From contig NZ_FOXS01000009.1 of assembly GCF_900115775.1 (NCBI RefSeq), forward strand, positions 93,774-157,773: DNA of 64,000 nt. The letters run 5' to 3'. The position numbers were made by a program, and so were the translations under genes. Every line of letters begins with the position of its first letter. The first letter of the stretch is position 1. Of the stretch, positions 13,918 to 22,295 are shown in pieces. The notes under the pieces are model-generated. The model saw nothing but the letters and a program-made list of their open reading frames with translations. It was not told the DNA's origin and did not search any database. Origin of the DNA: Hymenobacter arizonensis (GTDB taxonomy: Bacteria; Bacteroidota; Bacteroidia; Cytophagales; Hymenobacteraceae).

Positions 13918-15342
13918 GTGAGCACAAAAGCAGGAATGGCCGATGCAAAACAACTGGTGACTGCTCTTTTCAAAAGCAACGGCATTGTCATTCCCGAGCA
14001 CCGGAAGAAGTTGTTCGACCGCTTTTTGCAGGAAGAACAGAACCTTGCCATTCTCCACCAACTCAGAAAAAACCAGGAACAACTCATGGCGAATTGGAAA
14101 ATCGAAGACCGAATAGCTGAGATTGTGCAACAGCCCATTCGTATTCCAAATGCTACCGTGGGCAAGCCTTACGCGGCGCCGTTTGACTTCGAGAAATATG
14201 GTTGGAACGACCTTGTTGCCTTCCGAATAGAAGGTCTGGAAGCCCTGGGCCTGACCTACAGCGCCGAAAACGACCAGATTACCGGTGTTCCCACCCAAAG
14301 CGGCGACCTGAAGTTTTCGGTTTTCTTCAAAGTGGAAGGCCAACCGGAGGAAGCGCCCTTCCACCAAAAAGACATTCTGCTCATCATCAACCCCGACCCG
14401 AAAGGCCTCTGGAAAAACCTGGAGAGCGACAAGAACGACCCCTACTGGAAGGAAGACGATGTCACCTTGTTCGCTCCGCTAGGCGACCGGCACCTGGTGG
14501 TTTCTTCCAAGCGCGGGCGCTCCCACGCCACGGTGGGTTCGTTCCGGGAAGATGACTTTGCGTTCCGGGAGCTGCCCAATGGCTGGAACGTAGTGGTGGT
14601 CTCGGATGGGGCCGGCAGCGCGAAGCTGTCCCGCAAAGGCTCGGCGCTGGCCTGTGCCGGCGTGGTCGACTATTTTCTGGACCCCGCCTCCGTCGAAAGC
14701 ATGGCCGAGTTTGACGACCTGGTGCAACAGCACGCGAGCCAGACCGGGGCCGACACCCTGAAAAACCTCAACCGTTTCGTCTACAACAACCTGGGCAAAG
14801 CGGCTTTCCAGGTGCACAAACAACTGGAAAGCTTCGCCAAGGCGCAGGAGGCCACGTTGAAAGACCTGAGCAGTACGCTCATCTTCACCCTGTTTAAGAA
14901 GTACGACGTGGGTTACGCCTTGCTGTCCTTTGGCGTGGGGGATTGCCCCATTGCCGTATTGAACAAAGACGTGACCGAAGTGACGCTCATGAACTGGATT
15001 GACGTGGGCGAATTCGGGGGTGGTACCCGGTTTATCACCATGCCCGAGATTTTCCAGAATGAAAAGTTTGCTACCCGTTTTGGGTTTAAACTGATAGACG
15101 ATTTTTCTTACTTGATTATGATGTCTGATGGCATCTATGACCCCAAGTTCGTGGTGGAGGCGAACCTGCCTAACATTGCCAAGTGGCAGGAGTTTCTGGC
15201 TGATTTGAATGGGCAGAACGATGAGAAGGCCACGGTGGAACTGAGCACCACCAATCCCGACATTGAAGCGCAACTCTCCAAATGGATGGATTTCTGGAGC
15301 CCCGGCAACCACGACGACCGAACATTGGCCATTGTTTTCTAG
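13918..15342 (+). CDS. PP2C-family protein phosphatase with N-terminal Ig-like domain
   Basis: 474 residues from GTG 13918 (ATG 13936 is an alternative). Residues about 80-160 resemble a He_PIG-type Ig fold (GLTYSAENDQITGVPTQSGDLKFSV). The PP2C domain follows: SSKRGRSHATVGSFREDDF (about 197-215), VVVVSDGAGSAKLSRKGSALA (about 222-242) with the metal-binding DG, FGVGDCPIAVL (about 337), MMSDGIYDP (about 401) and NHDDRTLAIVF at the very end, so the Asp set for the two-metal site is present. No signal peptide, so cytosolic. It should remove phosphate from Ser/Thr of proteins, probably opposing the kinase encoded 69 bp downstream, as in the TerY-P triad. Confidence 0.87.
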   Translation: MSTKAGMADAKQLVTALFKSNGIVIPEHRKKLFDRFLQEEQNLAILHQLRKNQEQLMANWKIEDRIAEIVQQPIRIPNATVGKPYAAPFDFEKYGWNDLVAFRIEGLEALGLTYSAENDQITGVPTQSGDLKFSVFFKVEGQPEEAPFHQKDILLIINPDPKGLWKNLESDKNDPYWKEDDVTLFAPLGDRHLVVSSKRGRSHATVGSFREDDFAFRELPNGWNVVVVSDGAGSAKLSRKGSALACAGVVDYFLDPASVESMAEFDDLVQQHASQTGADTLKNLNRFVYNNLGKAAFQVHKQLESFAKAQEATLKDLSSTLIFTLFKKYDVGYALLSFGVGDCPIAVLNKDVTEVTLMNWIDVGEFGGGTRFITMPEIFQNEKFATRFGFKLIDDFSYLIMMSDGIYDPKFVVEANLPNIAKWQEFLADLNGQNDEKATVELSTTNPDIEAQLSKWMDFWSPGNHDDRTLAIVF

Positions 15343-15411
15343 CCCGTATCGGGATAACAACCAGAAAACGCCCCTCAAGCAGAGCACTTACTTTATTACA
15401 GCATCGAACCT

Positions 15412-16965
15412 GTGAGCCAGAGCAGTAGCACCAACTTTCTCAATAAAACCGGTCCAACCGTGAAGTCGGTGCCGTCCATCATCACGCCTGGTAAAACCTA
15501 CCAGTACGTGGATAATGGCGAGCCTATGCGCGGCGGCATGAAGGACGTTTATTTCGGGCCCGATAAATCGTATGTGGTCGCTTTTTACCGCGACAAACAG
15601 GATTACAACTCCCGGGAACGGCTGAAGAAACTGGTGACGCAGTACTACGACAGTTTCTTCAACCGCGAAGGCGGCGAATACTACAAAGAGCTATACTGCT
15701 GGCCCACCGACATGGTGGAAACCACCGACGGGAAAGTGGGTTTGGTGGTGCCTACCTACAACAAGAACTTCTTTTTCAAGCAAGGCTACGCCACCAGCGA
15801 GGGCATCAAAGGAAAAGAGAAACAAGGCTTGTGGTTTGCCTCGGCCAAGTTCCGCAACCCGCAGTTCGCCTTGCGGCTGGATGAAAGCGAGTTGGGCAAC
15901 TGGCTCAGCTATTTCCAAATCTGCGTGAAAATTGCCCGGGGGGTGAAGCGCCTGCACGCGGCCGGTTTGGCGCATTCCGATTTGTCCTATAAAAACGTCT
16001 TAATCGACCCGGTCAGTAAATCAGCCACCATCATTGACATTGACGGGCTGGTAGTACCCGGTTTGTATCCCCCGGATGTCATCGGCACCGCCGACTTTAT
16101 CGCGCCGGAAGTACTGGCCACCAAGCATCTGCCCCTGCGCGACCCCAACCGCAAGCACGCCAACCGCACCACCGACCTGCATGCCCTGCCGGTCATGATT
16201 TATCTGTATCTGCTCTACCGGCACCCCCTGAAAGGAGGAAAAGTCAACTCCCTGGATACGGAACAAGACGATTTGCTATCCATGGGGGAAAAGGCCTTGT
16301 TCATTGAGCACCCGACGGACGCCTCTAACCGGCCCAAAATGAACCAGGTGTCGAAGTGGACGCTGCCTTGGGCGGATGTCGCTAAACTGCCCTACACCAT
16401 CACGGGCCCCTACCTGAAGGCGTTGTTCGACCAGGCCTTTGTAACGGGCTTGCACGACCCCAACCACCGGCCCAACGCCGACCAATGGGAACAGGCCCTG
16501 CTCAAAACCACGGATTTGATGCAGCCCTGCAGCAACCCCAAATGCCAGCAGAAGTGGTTTGTGTTCGATAATACTGCCTCGCCCAAGTGTCCGTTTTGCG
16601 GCACGCCGGTGAAGGGAACGCTGCCCGTGCTGGACCTCTACTATGAATTCAAGCCCACCGTCTGGCGCCCCGAGCAGCACCGCCTCATGGTCTACCACAA
16701 CCAGTACCTGTTCCAGTGGCACGTGAACCGGCACGTGGTCAGAAATGAAAAACTGACCGCCGAGCAAAAGACACCGGTAGGGTATTTTACCTTCCACCAT
16801 GGTAAGTGGGTATTGGTAAACCAGAAACTCACCTCTTTGAAAGACCTCACCGAAGACAAAGAGATACCCGTGAACACCATGGTAGACCTCACCGACGGCA
16901 AGAAACTATTGCTCTCCAATGAAGCAGGCGGCCGGGTGGTGGTGATTACCATGGCCAATAAATAG
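15412..16965 (+). CDS. Protein kinase with zinc ribbon and FHA-like C-terminus
   Basis: 517 residues from GTG 15412. Kinase motifs: Gly-loop region GEPMRGGMKDVYFG, catalytic loop HSDLSYKNVLID (about 187-198), metal motif IDIDG in place of DFG (about 206-210), and IAPEVLA (about 227). After about residue 370 comes a zinc ribbon CSNPKC...CPFCG. The last 110 residues (RNEKLTAEQKTPVGYFTFHHGKWVLVNQ...DLTDGKKLLL) look like a degenerate FHA-type beta sandwich, which would read phospho-Thr. Soluble. Third member of the TerY-P triad; it likely phosphorylates the VWA protein or the downstream proteins. All catalytic residues seem present. Confidence 0.87.
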   Translation: MSQSSSTNFLNKTGPTVKSVPSIITPGKTYQYVDNGEPMRGGMKDVYFGPDKSYVVAFYRDKQDYNSRERLKKLVTQYYDSFFNREGGEYYKELYCWPTDMVETTDGKVGLVVPTYNKNFFFKQGYATSEGIKGKEKQGLWFASAKFRNPQFALRLDESELGNWLSYFQICVKIARGVKRLHAAGLAHSDLSYKNVLIDPVSKSATIIDIDGLVVPGLYPPDVIGTADFIAPEVLATKHLPLRDPNRKHANRTTDLHALPVMIYLYLLYRHPLKGGKVNSLDTEQDDLLSMGEKALFIEHPTDASNRPKMNQVSKWTLPWADVAKLPYTITGPYLKALFDQAFVTGLHDPNHRPNADQWEQALLKTTDLMQPCSNPKCQQKWFVFDNTASPKCPFCGTPVKGTLPVLDLYYEFKPTVWRPEQHRLMVYHNQYLFQWHVNRHVVRNEKLTAEQKTPVGYFTFHHGKWVLVNQKLTSLKDLTEDKEIPVNTMVDLTDGKKLLLSNEAGGRVVVITMANK

Positions 16966-17047
16966 CGCCGCTACGGCCTCAAGCGACCAGAAAGAACCGA
17001 GAAGTTGAGAGGGTAAACAACCTTAAAACGCACTAACACTTACCAAA

Positions 17048-18073
17048 ATGAGAATCAAGCCACTAGGAATTATTGTTGTTCTCCTAATCATGGGGGTACT
17101 GGCGTATTTCGCCCTCAGTCCTCGCTTATCTGGGGGAAATAACGGTGGGGCTACCTCCTCGGTTGACTCGCCCAGCATCCCCGGTAGCAACCGGCCCAGG
17201 GATAATACTACAGAGGCACCGGCTGCCGCAACTACCACCACTGCGGCCGGTACTACTGAGGAAACCCGGGAATTCAGCTACACGCCCGAGAAACCGGCAA
17301 ACGGCACGCTGCGGGGAGTAGTAGAAGTAGGGGCCACTGGTTTCAACTCCTTCGTCATCAACATGGACCGCCAGAAACGCTGGGAAATTGTCTCCAAAGA
17401 TTTTGGCGAATCCCTGGCCTACGAAGGCCTGGCAACCACCGAAGACATCAGGGCCGGTCTAAAAAAATACCTGTCGGCCATGTTTGACAAAGGGGTGTCG
17501 AAGAACAACATGCACTTCGTGATTTCCTCGGGCGCCCAGAAAGAACCCAAAACCACCATCATCAGCAATGAGCTGAAGAAGATGGGCTATGTGGTGAACA
17601 ATGTCACCGCAGAGCAGGAAGGCAAACTGGGCTTCAATGCCACCGTTCCGCCTGCCTTCGCCGATAATTCTTACCTGGTAGACATTGGCTCAGGTAATAC
17701 CAAAATCTCTTGGCAGGAGAATGGCCGCCTGCAATCCATTGAGTTGCCCGGCGCCAAGTACTACGCCAACGGAACCACTGATGAGCAAGTGTACAACCAG
17801 GTGAAAACGCTGGTAACTAAAATACCGGCGAACAAGCGGAATGTCGGCTTCATCCTGGGTGGAGTGCCCTTCACCCTGGCCAAGCAACACCGGCAAGGAG
17901 AAGAACGATATACCGTATTAAAGGCTCCAGGGGCATACAAGGCCGCTGACAAGAAAATGGCCTCGGGATTGAATATTTACAAAGGCCTGGCAGAGGCAAC
18001 CGGCACTGACACCTTTGTTTTTGACTGGGATGCCAACTTTACCATCGGGTTCCTGCTGAGCCTTAATAAATAA
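17048..18073 (+). CDS. Membrane-anchored Ppx/GppA-like ATPase-fold protein
   Basis: 341 residues from ATG 17048. One N-terminal membrane helix (IIVVLLIMGVLAYFAL, about 9-24) is followed by a Ser/Thr/Gly linker to about residue 80. Then comes a domain with ASKHA-type nucleotide loops: VVEVGATGFNSFVINMD (about 96-112, phosphate 1-like), FVISSGAQKEP, VTAEQEGKLGF and YLVDIGSGNTKISW (about 212-225, phosphate 2-like). The order matches Ppx/GppA phosphatases, though the usual DIGGGSTE is altered to DIGSGNTK. The TM helix places the domain either in the periplasm or, if N-out, in the cytoplasm; the sequence does not decide. It follows the kinase by 82 bp and precedes the coiled-coil gene by 11 bp, so is part of the operon. 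Possible phosphorylation target or polyphosphate/nucleotide sensor. Confidence 0.75.
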   Translation: MRIKPLGIIVVLLIMGVLAYFALSPRLSGGNNGGATSSVDSPSIPGSNRPRDNTTEAPAAATTTTAAGTTEETREFSYTPEKPANGTLRGVVEVGATGFNSFVINMDRQKRWEIVSKDFGESLAYEGLATTEDIRAGLKKYLSAMFDKGVSKNNMHFVISSGAQKEPKTTIISNELKKMGYVVNNVTAEQEGKLGFNATVPPAFADNSYLVDIGSGNTKISWQENGRLQSIELPGAKYYANGTTDEQVYNQVKTLVTKIPANKRNVGFILGGVPFTLAKQHRQGEERYTVLKAPGAYKAADKKMASGLNIYKGLAEATGTDTFVFDWDANFTIGFLLSLNK

Positions 18074-18084
18074 GTTCTCTTCCT

Positions 18085-18831
18085 ATGAGTTTCTTAAAGC
18101 AGCTGCTGACGCCGTTTGTGGAGTTTGAAAACGATTCCAAGCAAGGACCGGCAAAACCGAATCCACCGGCCGCGGCGCCGCAGCCGGCGCCGGCCACGCC
18201 TTCCTTCCTGCCCCCGCCAGCACCTGCTGTCCCCGAGAACGTCCAGCATCCCTTGGTCAATGGCCCCGCCGCCCCCGTCACGATTCCGGACCATGTTCCC
18301 ACCTATTCGGCCGGCGGCACCATCACGGAACCTTTGCCCGAACACGAACAATACTTTGAACGGTTGATTGATGAGGCCAACGCCCGCGACCCCTTGTTCC
18401 AGGGAACCGATTACAAAGAATTCGTGGACAGCAAACTGGACATAGACGACATTCAGGACGAAGCCCTCAAGTACCAGACCGCCTACAACGTTTTAAAAAG
18501 CACCGGCCTCACCAAAGAAAAGCTGCTCTCCACCGGACAGGAATACCTAAACCTGATTGGTCGGGATTTGAATGCCTTTCAGAGCGCCCACACGCAGCAA
18601 TACCAAAAAGAGGTACGGCCCAAGGAAGAACTGATTCAGCAGAAAGCGCAGGAACTGCAAACCCTTACCCAACGCTTAACTACCCTCAAAGCTGAAATCA
18701 ACCAGATTTCCCAGGAAATCACCCTCACGAAAGACAAAATGAACACCACTAAAAACTCCTTTTTACTGGCGGGCGAAAACAAGCAAAGGGAAATTCAAAC
18801 GGAACTACATAAAATAACGCAGCACTTTTAA
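18085..18831 (+). CDS. Coiled-coil protein with Pro/Ala-rich N-terminus
   Basis: 248 residues from ATG 18085. After a short start (MSFLKQLLTPFVEFEND) comes a low-complexity Pro/Ala stretch (residues about 20-65), a helical middle (EQYFERLIDEANARDPLFQGTDYKEFVDSKL...AYNVLKSTGLTKEKLLSTGQEYLNLI) and a long coiled coil (about 165-240: LIQQKAQELQTLTQRLTTLKAEINQISQEITLTKDKM). No membrane segment. It is the last gene of the five-gene set and is translationally close to the ATPase-fold gene (11-bp gap), suggesting a physical partner or scaffold for it. No known family recognised. Confidence 0.8.
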   Translation: MSFLKQLLTPFVEFENDSKQGPAKPNPPAAAPQPAPATPSFLPPPAPAVPENVQHPLVNGPAAPVTIPDHVPTYSAGGTITEPLPEHEQYFERLIDEANARDPLFQGTDYKEFVDSKLDIDDIQDEALKYQTAYNVLKSTGLTKEKLLSTGQEYLNLIGRDLNAFQSAHTQQYQKEVRPKEELIQQKAQELQTLTQRLTTLKAEINQISQEITLTKDKMNTTKNSFLLAGENKQREIQTELHKITQHF

Positions 18832-19226
18832 CAGCTTGATTTCTGATGCTAAAGGGTAAGGGCAACGCTGCTGATTGCCAGGTTGGACTGGCTCTCGCAA
18901 TGCGGGCTTCATCTGCACCCTGCACACCAGCGTAACCCTGCCTGCTGCCGAAGTAGCAACACCGCTTAGCAAAGTGACAGCCGCCGTTGCCGGGGTAGCC
19001 AGAAAGGCCGCGGAAGTGACAAGAGCCGTTCCCGCGGTGGCCAGAGCATTGACCAGCCTGGTGAACTCCACTGCGCTGCTGATAAGATAAGCCTTGATGG
19101 CGACCGGACACCGATACTAAACTCCAACGGTGTTTGTTGAAGAACAGGCGTTAAGTAGCTTTACAGAGCCACGTATTGATGCGGACAAGTGCTTGTTGTG
19201 AAACAGATAACAATTAGGCGTGTAGC
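18832..19226. other. Intergenic region, no convincing gene
   Basis: Open frames exist on both strands (18875-19090 plus, 18805-19071 minus), but neither has a good start or family resemblance. The middle (about 18940-19050) is a run of imperfect GCC/GTG-type triplets that makes both strands look Ala/Val-rich, so I treat these frames as compositional. Confidence 0.4.
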
Positions 19227-20072
19227 ATGGAAACAATGGAAGTAAATAGCATCACGCGTCCCACCTACGACATCGCCCAAATAATGAGTGGGCTCTATGG
19301 GGACGGCATCATCGGCCTGAAAGGCGCCTTTGGCCGCGAATGGGTGCAGCAGCTGGGCGAAGACATTGCCAGGCTCTATGCCGACGCCCTGCAGCGCCCC
19401 GGCGGGGCCCTGGGCCGCGGCCCCAAGCGCCACTACGTCGAAATTCACCCCGAAAGCATCCGGGGTTTCGTCGACCTGGCGACCCATCCCTGGGTTGTGG
19501 CCGTCTGCGAAGCCGTGCTCGGCCCCGACTACAAAATCGTGGAAATTGGCTTCGACGTGCCCAACCCCGGGGCCATGAACCAGCCCTGGCACCGCGACTT
19601 TCCCGCTCCCGACGACACCCTCGTGGGCCGGCGCCTCAACTCCCTGGCCTTCAACCTCACCACCGTGGACGTAACCGAAGACATGGGCCCCTTCGAGATT
19701 GCGCCCGGCACGCAGTGGGACTTGCCCGTCGACTTCGAGCACGGCATGTTTCCGCCCAAAAGCAACAGCCCCCGCTACGAGCAGCGCGCCCAGCGCAAGC
19801 TGCCCCATATGGGCGACATCTCGGCCCGCTCGGCCCTCACCATCCACCGCGGCACGGCCAATCAGTCCAATAAATCGCGCCCCGCCCTGGTGCTCGGCGT
19901 CGACGCGCCCACCGCCAACAACGCCGAGCGCCACGACCTGCAGCTCACCCGCGCCTTCTACGAAACCCTGCCCGAAAGTTTGAAGTCGCACCTCACTTGC
20001 CGGGTGGTCGATACGCTCGAACCCATTGTGCAAGGGCACACAATAGAAGGGCTGATGATGGGCGAGGCGTAG
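19227..20072 (+). CDS. PhyH-family Fe(II)/2-oxoglutarate dioxygenase
   Basis: 281 residues from ATG 19227. The metal-binding HxD is in MNQPWHRDFPAPDDTLV (about residues 121-124), and the distal His with the 2-oxoglutarate Arg in ALTIHRGTANQSNKSRPALVLG (His about 209, Arg about 219). The jelly-roll strands between include NSLAFNLTTVDVTEDMGPFEIAPGTQW. The family hydroxylates small molecules such as phytanoyl-CoA, ectoine or halogenated amino acids; the substrate here is not evident. It stands alone, convergent with the ABC importer genes, and its base composition fits the host rather than the importer. Soluble, cytosolic. Confidence 0.85.
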   Translation: METMEVNSITRPTYDIAQIMSGLYGDGIIGLKGAFGREWVQQLGEDIARLYADALQRPGGALGRGPKRHYVEIHPESIRGFVDLATHPWVVAVCEAVLGPDYKIVEIGFDVPNPGAMNQPWHRDFPAPDDTLVGRRLNSLAFNLTTVDVTEDMGPFEIAPGTQWDLPVDFEHGMFPPKSNSPRYEQRAQRKLPHMGDISARSALTIHRGTANQSNKSRPALVLGVDAPTANNAERHDLQLTRAFYETLPESLKSHLTCRVVDTLEPIVQGHTIEGLMMGEA

Positions 20073-20128
20073 CAAGAATATGCCCAGTGGCAGCCTTTGC
20101 CGATAGAACGTCTGGCGGCTGGCAATCG

Positions 20129-20170
20129 GACGTCATGCGGAGGGATTCAAGCATCCCGAGGGCTGACGTC
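20129..20170. terminator. Hairpin between convergent genes
   Basis: Arms GACGTCA (20129-20135) and TGACGTC (20164-20170) enclose a second GGGAT/ATCCC pairing. It lies between the convergent PhyH and permease genes and may stop transcription from either side, or be a REP-like element. Confidence 0.4.
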
Positions 20171-20217
20171 TGATTTCCAATCTAGGTTAGCCCGAGTGGT
20201 TCAGCTATGGTTAATTC

Positions 20218-21216
20218 TCACTTTAATTTGGTGAGGCGGTTTTGAATAACCACGACGACGAGCAAAATCACGCCGCGCAAGACGGGCTGCCACCACGGAC
20301 TAATTTGCCCTTCGAGATTAAATAAATTAAAAATTACGCCGAGCAGCAAAACGCCGACCAGCGTGGAAAGCACGTTGCCCTGCCCGCCCGTCAGCAACGT
20401 GCCGCCGACCACAACTGCCGCGATTGCGCCCAGTTCTACTCCGGCTCCTTCGACCGAATTTCCGGCGCCCAAACGGGCCGCTAAAATCACACCTGCCAGT
20501 CCTGCCAACGCGCCGCTGATGGCGTAAACGCCGATGGTCGTGCGCGAAATATTCAATCCCAGAAGACGCGCCGCTTCGTCATTGTCACCGAGCGCGTAAA
20601 CGTGCCGCCCGAAGCGCGTGTAATTGAGCACCACCCAGCCGACGGCGAAAGCAAGTAGCAAAATCAACACCGGAACCGGCAGAAAATCGCCGATGAGGCC
20701 GCGTCCCCAATAAATAAAATCCGCAAATGTTCGCTCAATGCGCACGCTTTTTTCGTCGGTAATGGCTAACACGAGTCCGCGCGCGGCTATCATCATTCCG
20801 AGCGTCACGATAAACGGCGGAATTTTGGCTTTGGCGATGATGACGCCGTTGACCAATCCGAGTAGGGTTGTCGCCGCGACGGCGCCCAATACGGCCACGA
20901 ACACGCCGTATGGCACCAGATAAGCGGCGACGACGCCGGCGAGCGCGAGCAGCGAACCGACCGACAAATCAATGCCGCCGGTTAAAATCACGAACGTCAT
21001 GCCGAGCGCAATCAATCCGACCATCGAATTTTGTCGCAAAACGTTAAGCAAATTTTCGGACGTTAAGAATGCTTCGTAGCGAAGTGTGGCCATAAGGCAC
21101 ACCACAACAAGCATCACGAGCGCGCCCTGGCTTTGCATCACCGAACCGATTTTCGCCGCCATCGTCCGCGGTCTGGCTTCGGTCGTGTCACGGGTCGTAG
21201 CTTCTGCTTGGCTCAT
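20218..21216 (-). CDS. ABC sugar transporter permease (YjfF/RbsC-like)
   Basis: 332 residues from ATG 21216. BPD_transp_2-type permease with about 8-10 hydrophobic helices; the family signature GMTFVILTGGIDLSVGSLLALAGVVAAYL lies near residue 75, and AARLGAGNSVEGAGVELGAIAAVVVGGTLLTGGQGN near 245. It is the second of two permeases, downstream of the first with a 100-bp gap, and should form the membrane channel with it. By gene order and resemblance the set is like ytfQ-ytfR-ytfT-yjfF for galactofuranose, but substrate cannot be read from sequence. The codons (many GCG, CCG, AAA, ATT) differ from the surrounding genes. Confidence 0.85.
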   Translation of the reverse strand: MSQAEATTRDTTEARPRTMAAKIGSVMQSQGALVMLVVVCLMATLRYEAFLTSENLLNVLRQNSMVGLIALGMTFVILTGGIDLSVGSLLALAGVVAAYLVPYGVFVAVLGAVAATTLLGLVNGVIIAKAKIPPFIVTLGMMIAARGLVLAITDEKSVRIERTFADFIYWGRGLIGDFLPVPVLILLLAFAVGWVVLNYTRFGRHVYALGDNDEAARLLGLNISRTTIGVYAISGALAGLAGVILAARLGAGNSVEGAGVELGAIAAVVVGGTLLTGGQGNVLSTLVGVLLLGVIFNLFNLEGQISPWWQPVLRGVILLVVVVIQNRLTKLK

Positions 21217-21316
21217 AAGAACAATTGTAATTCCTCTACAACATGTTTACATTTTTGCAATTGCGCAAAAGCGTAGAAATTCATTGACCAAGCGATTACT
21301 GACGAGAGTATAAATT

Positions 21317-22291
21317 TTAGTTTGTTTTTGGGCGTTGCAGATACACCGCGAGCAAAATAATAGCGGCTTTAATCACGAGCGACCATGAATATTTCATATC
21401 GTTCATGTTAAAGCTTGTCGTAATTACAATCATAATCAGCGCCCCGATTACCGTTCCGATAATGCTGGCACGTCCGCCGACCAAAGGCGTTCCGCCGACA
21501 ACCGTTGCGGCAATGGCGTCGAGTTCAATCGTATCGCCGACTTTGGAAGCGTCGGAAGCGCCAAGCCGCGCCGTGTAAATCAAACCGGCAATTCCGGCGA
21601 GCAGACCGCTGACCGCATAAACCGAGAGCTTGGTCGAAACCGTTGGCACACCGGCCAGATGCGCAGCCGTTTCATTGCCGCCGACCGCCGCGATGTAACG
21701 CCCGAAAATCGTCGACCGAAACACAAAAATTGCCAGCCCGACGATTGCCGCGAGCAGTAAAATTTGCACCGGAATACCGGCGATTAACCCTTTGCCTAAA
21801 TACTCAAATGTCGGGTTGCTAAACGGAATCAACTGACCACCGTTGCTGATAACTTGCGCAATTCCGCGTCCCGCAATTAATACTGCCAGCGTAATGATAA
21901 TCGGCTGAATTCGAAAACTGCTGATTAATGCGCCGTTTAACGCGCCTACTGCGGTGGCCACAATCAAACCGAGTAGAACCGCCGGAATCGCGCCGTAATC
22001 GAGCGAAACTGCCGTGACGGCCGAGGCAATCGCCATCACCGAACCGACCGACAAATCAATGCCGCCCGTTGCAATCACAAACGTCATCCCGATTGCCACA
22101 AGCATCGTCGGCGTTACTTGAACGAGGATGTTGCTAAAATTATTAAACGAAGCAAAACCCGGCGTAAAAGCTAAGTTTAGTATCAGCAAAATGGTTAGGG
22201 CAATCGCTGCTCCGTAGGTTGGCGCGTAATCGCTAAATTTGCGTTTCTGCCGCGCGCGCGGGTCTATTCTACTGGTAGTTACTTCAGCCAT
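21317..22291 (-). CDS. ABC sugar transporter permease (YtfT/RbsC-like)
   Basis: 324 residues from ATG 22291 (MAEVTTSRIDPRARQKRKFSDYAPTYG); a TTG at 22306 would add five residues. Multi-helix permease with GMTFVIATGGIDLSVGSVMAIASAVTAVSL near residue 75 and TARLGASDASKVGDTIELDAIAATVVGGTPLVGGRAS near 240, both hallmarks of the RbsC group. It starts 4 bp after the stop of the ATPase gene, so the two are likely coupled in translation. It pairs with the second permease downstream as a heterodimer in the inner membrane. Confidence 0.86.
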   Translation of the reverse strand: MAEVTTSRIDPRARQKRKFSDYAPTYGAAIALTILLILNLAFTPGFASFNNFSNILVQVTPTMLVAIGMTFVIATGGIDLSVGSVMAIASAVTAVSLDYGAIPAVLLGLIVATAVGALNGALISSFRIQPIIITLAVLIAGRGIAQVISNGGQLIPFSNPTFEYLGKGLIAGIPVQILLLAAIVGLAIFVFRSTIFGRYIAAVGGNETAAHLAGVPTVSTKLSVYAVSGLLAGIAGLIYTARLGASDASKVGDTIELDAIAATVVGGTPLVGGRASIIGTVIGALIMIVITTSFNMNDMKYSWSLVIKAAIILLAVYLQRPKTN

Positions 22292-22295
22292 CGGA

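Noticed and set aside
13101..18831. Full tellurite-resistance (ter) operon
   Set aside because: Only the TerY-like protein and its triad partners are present; no TerB, TerC, TerD or TelA gene was found.
18875..19090. 71-aa Ala/Val-rich frame after the coiled-coil gene
   Set aside because: Both strands look alike because of imperfect GCC/GTG triplets; no start context or similarity to any known family.
19161..20075. 304-codon frame opposite the PhyH gene
   Set aside because: Mirror frame of a clear dioxygenase with all its motifs on the plus strand.
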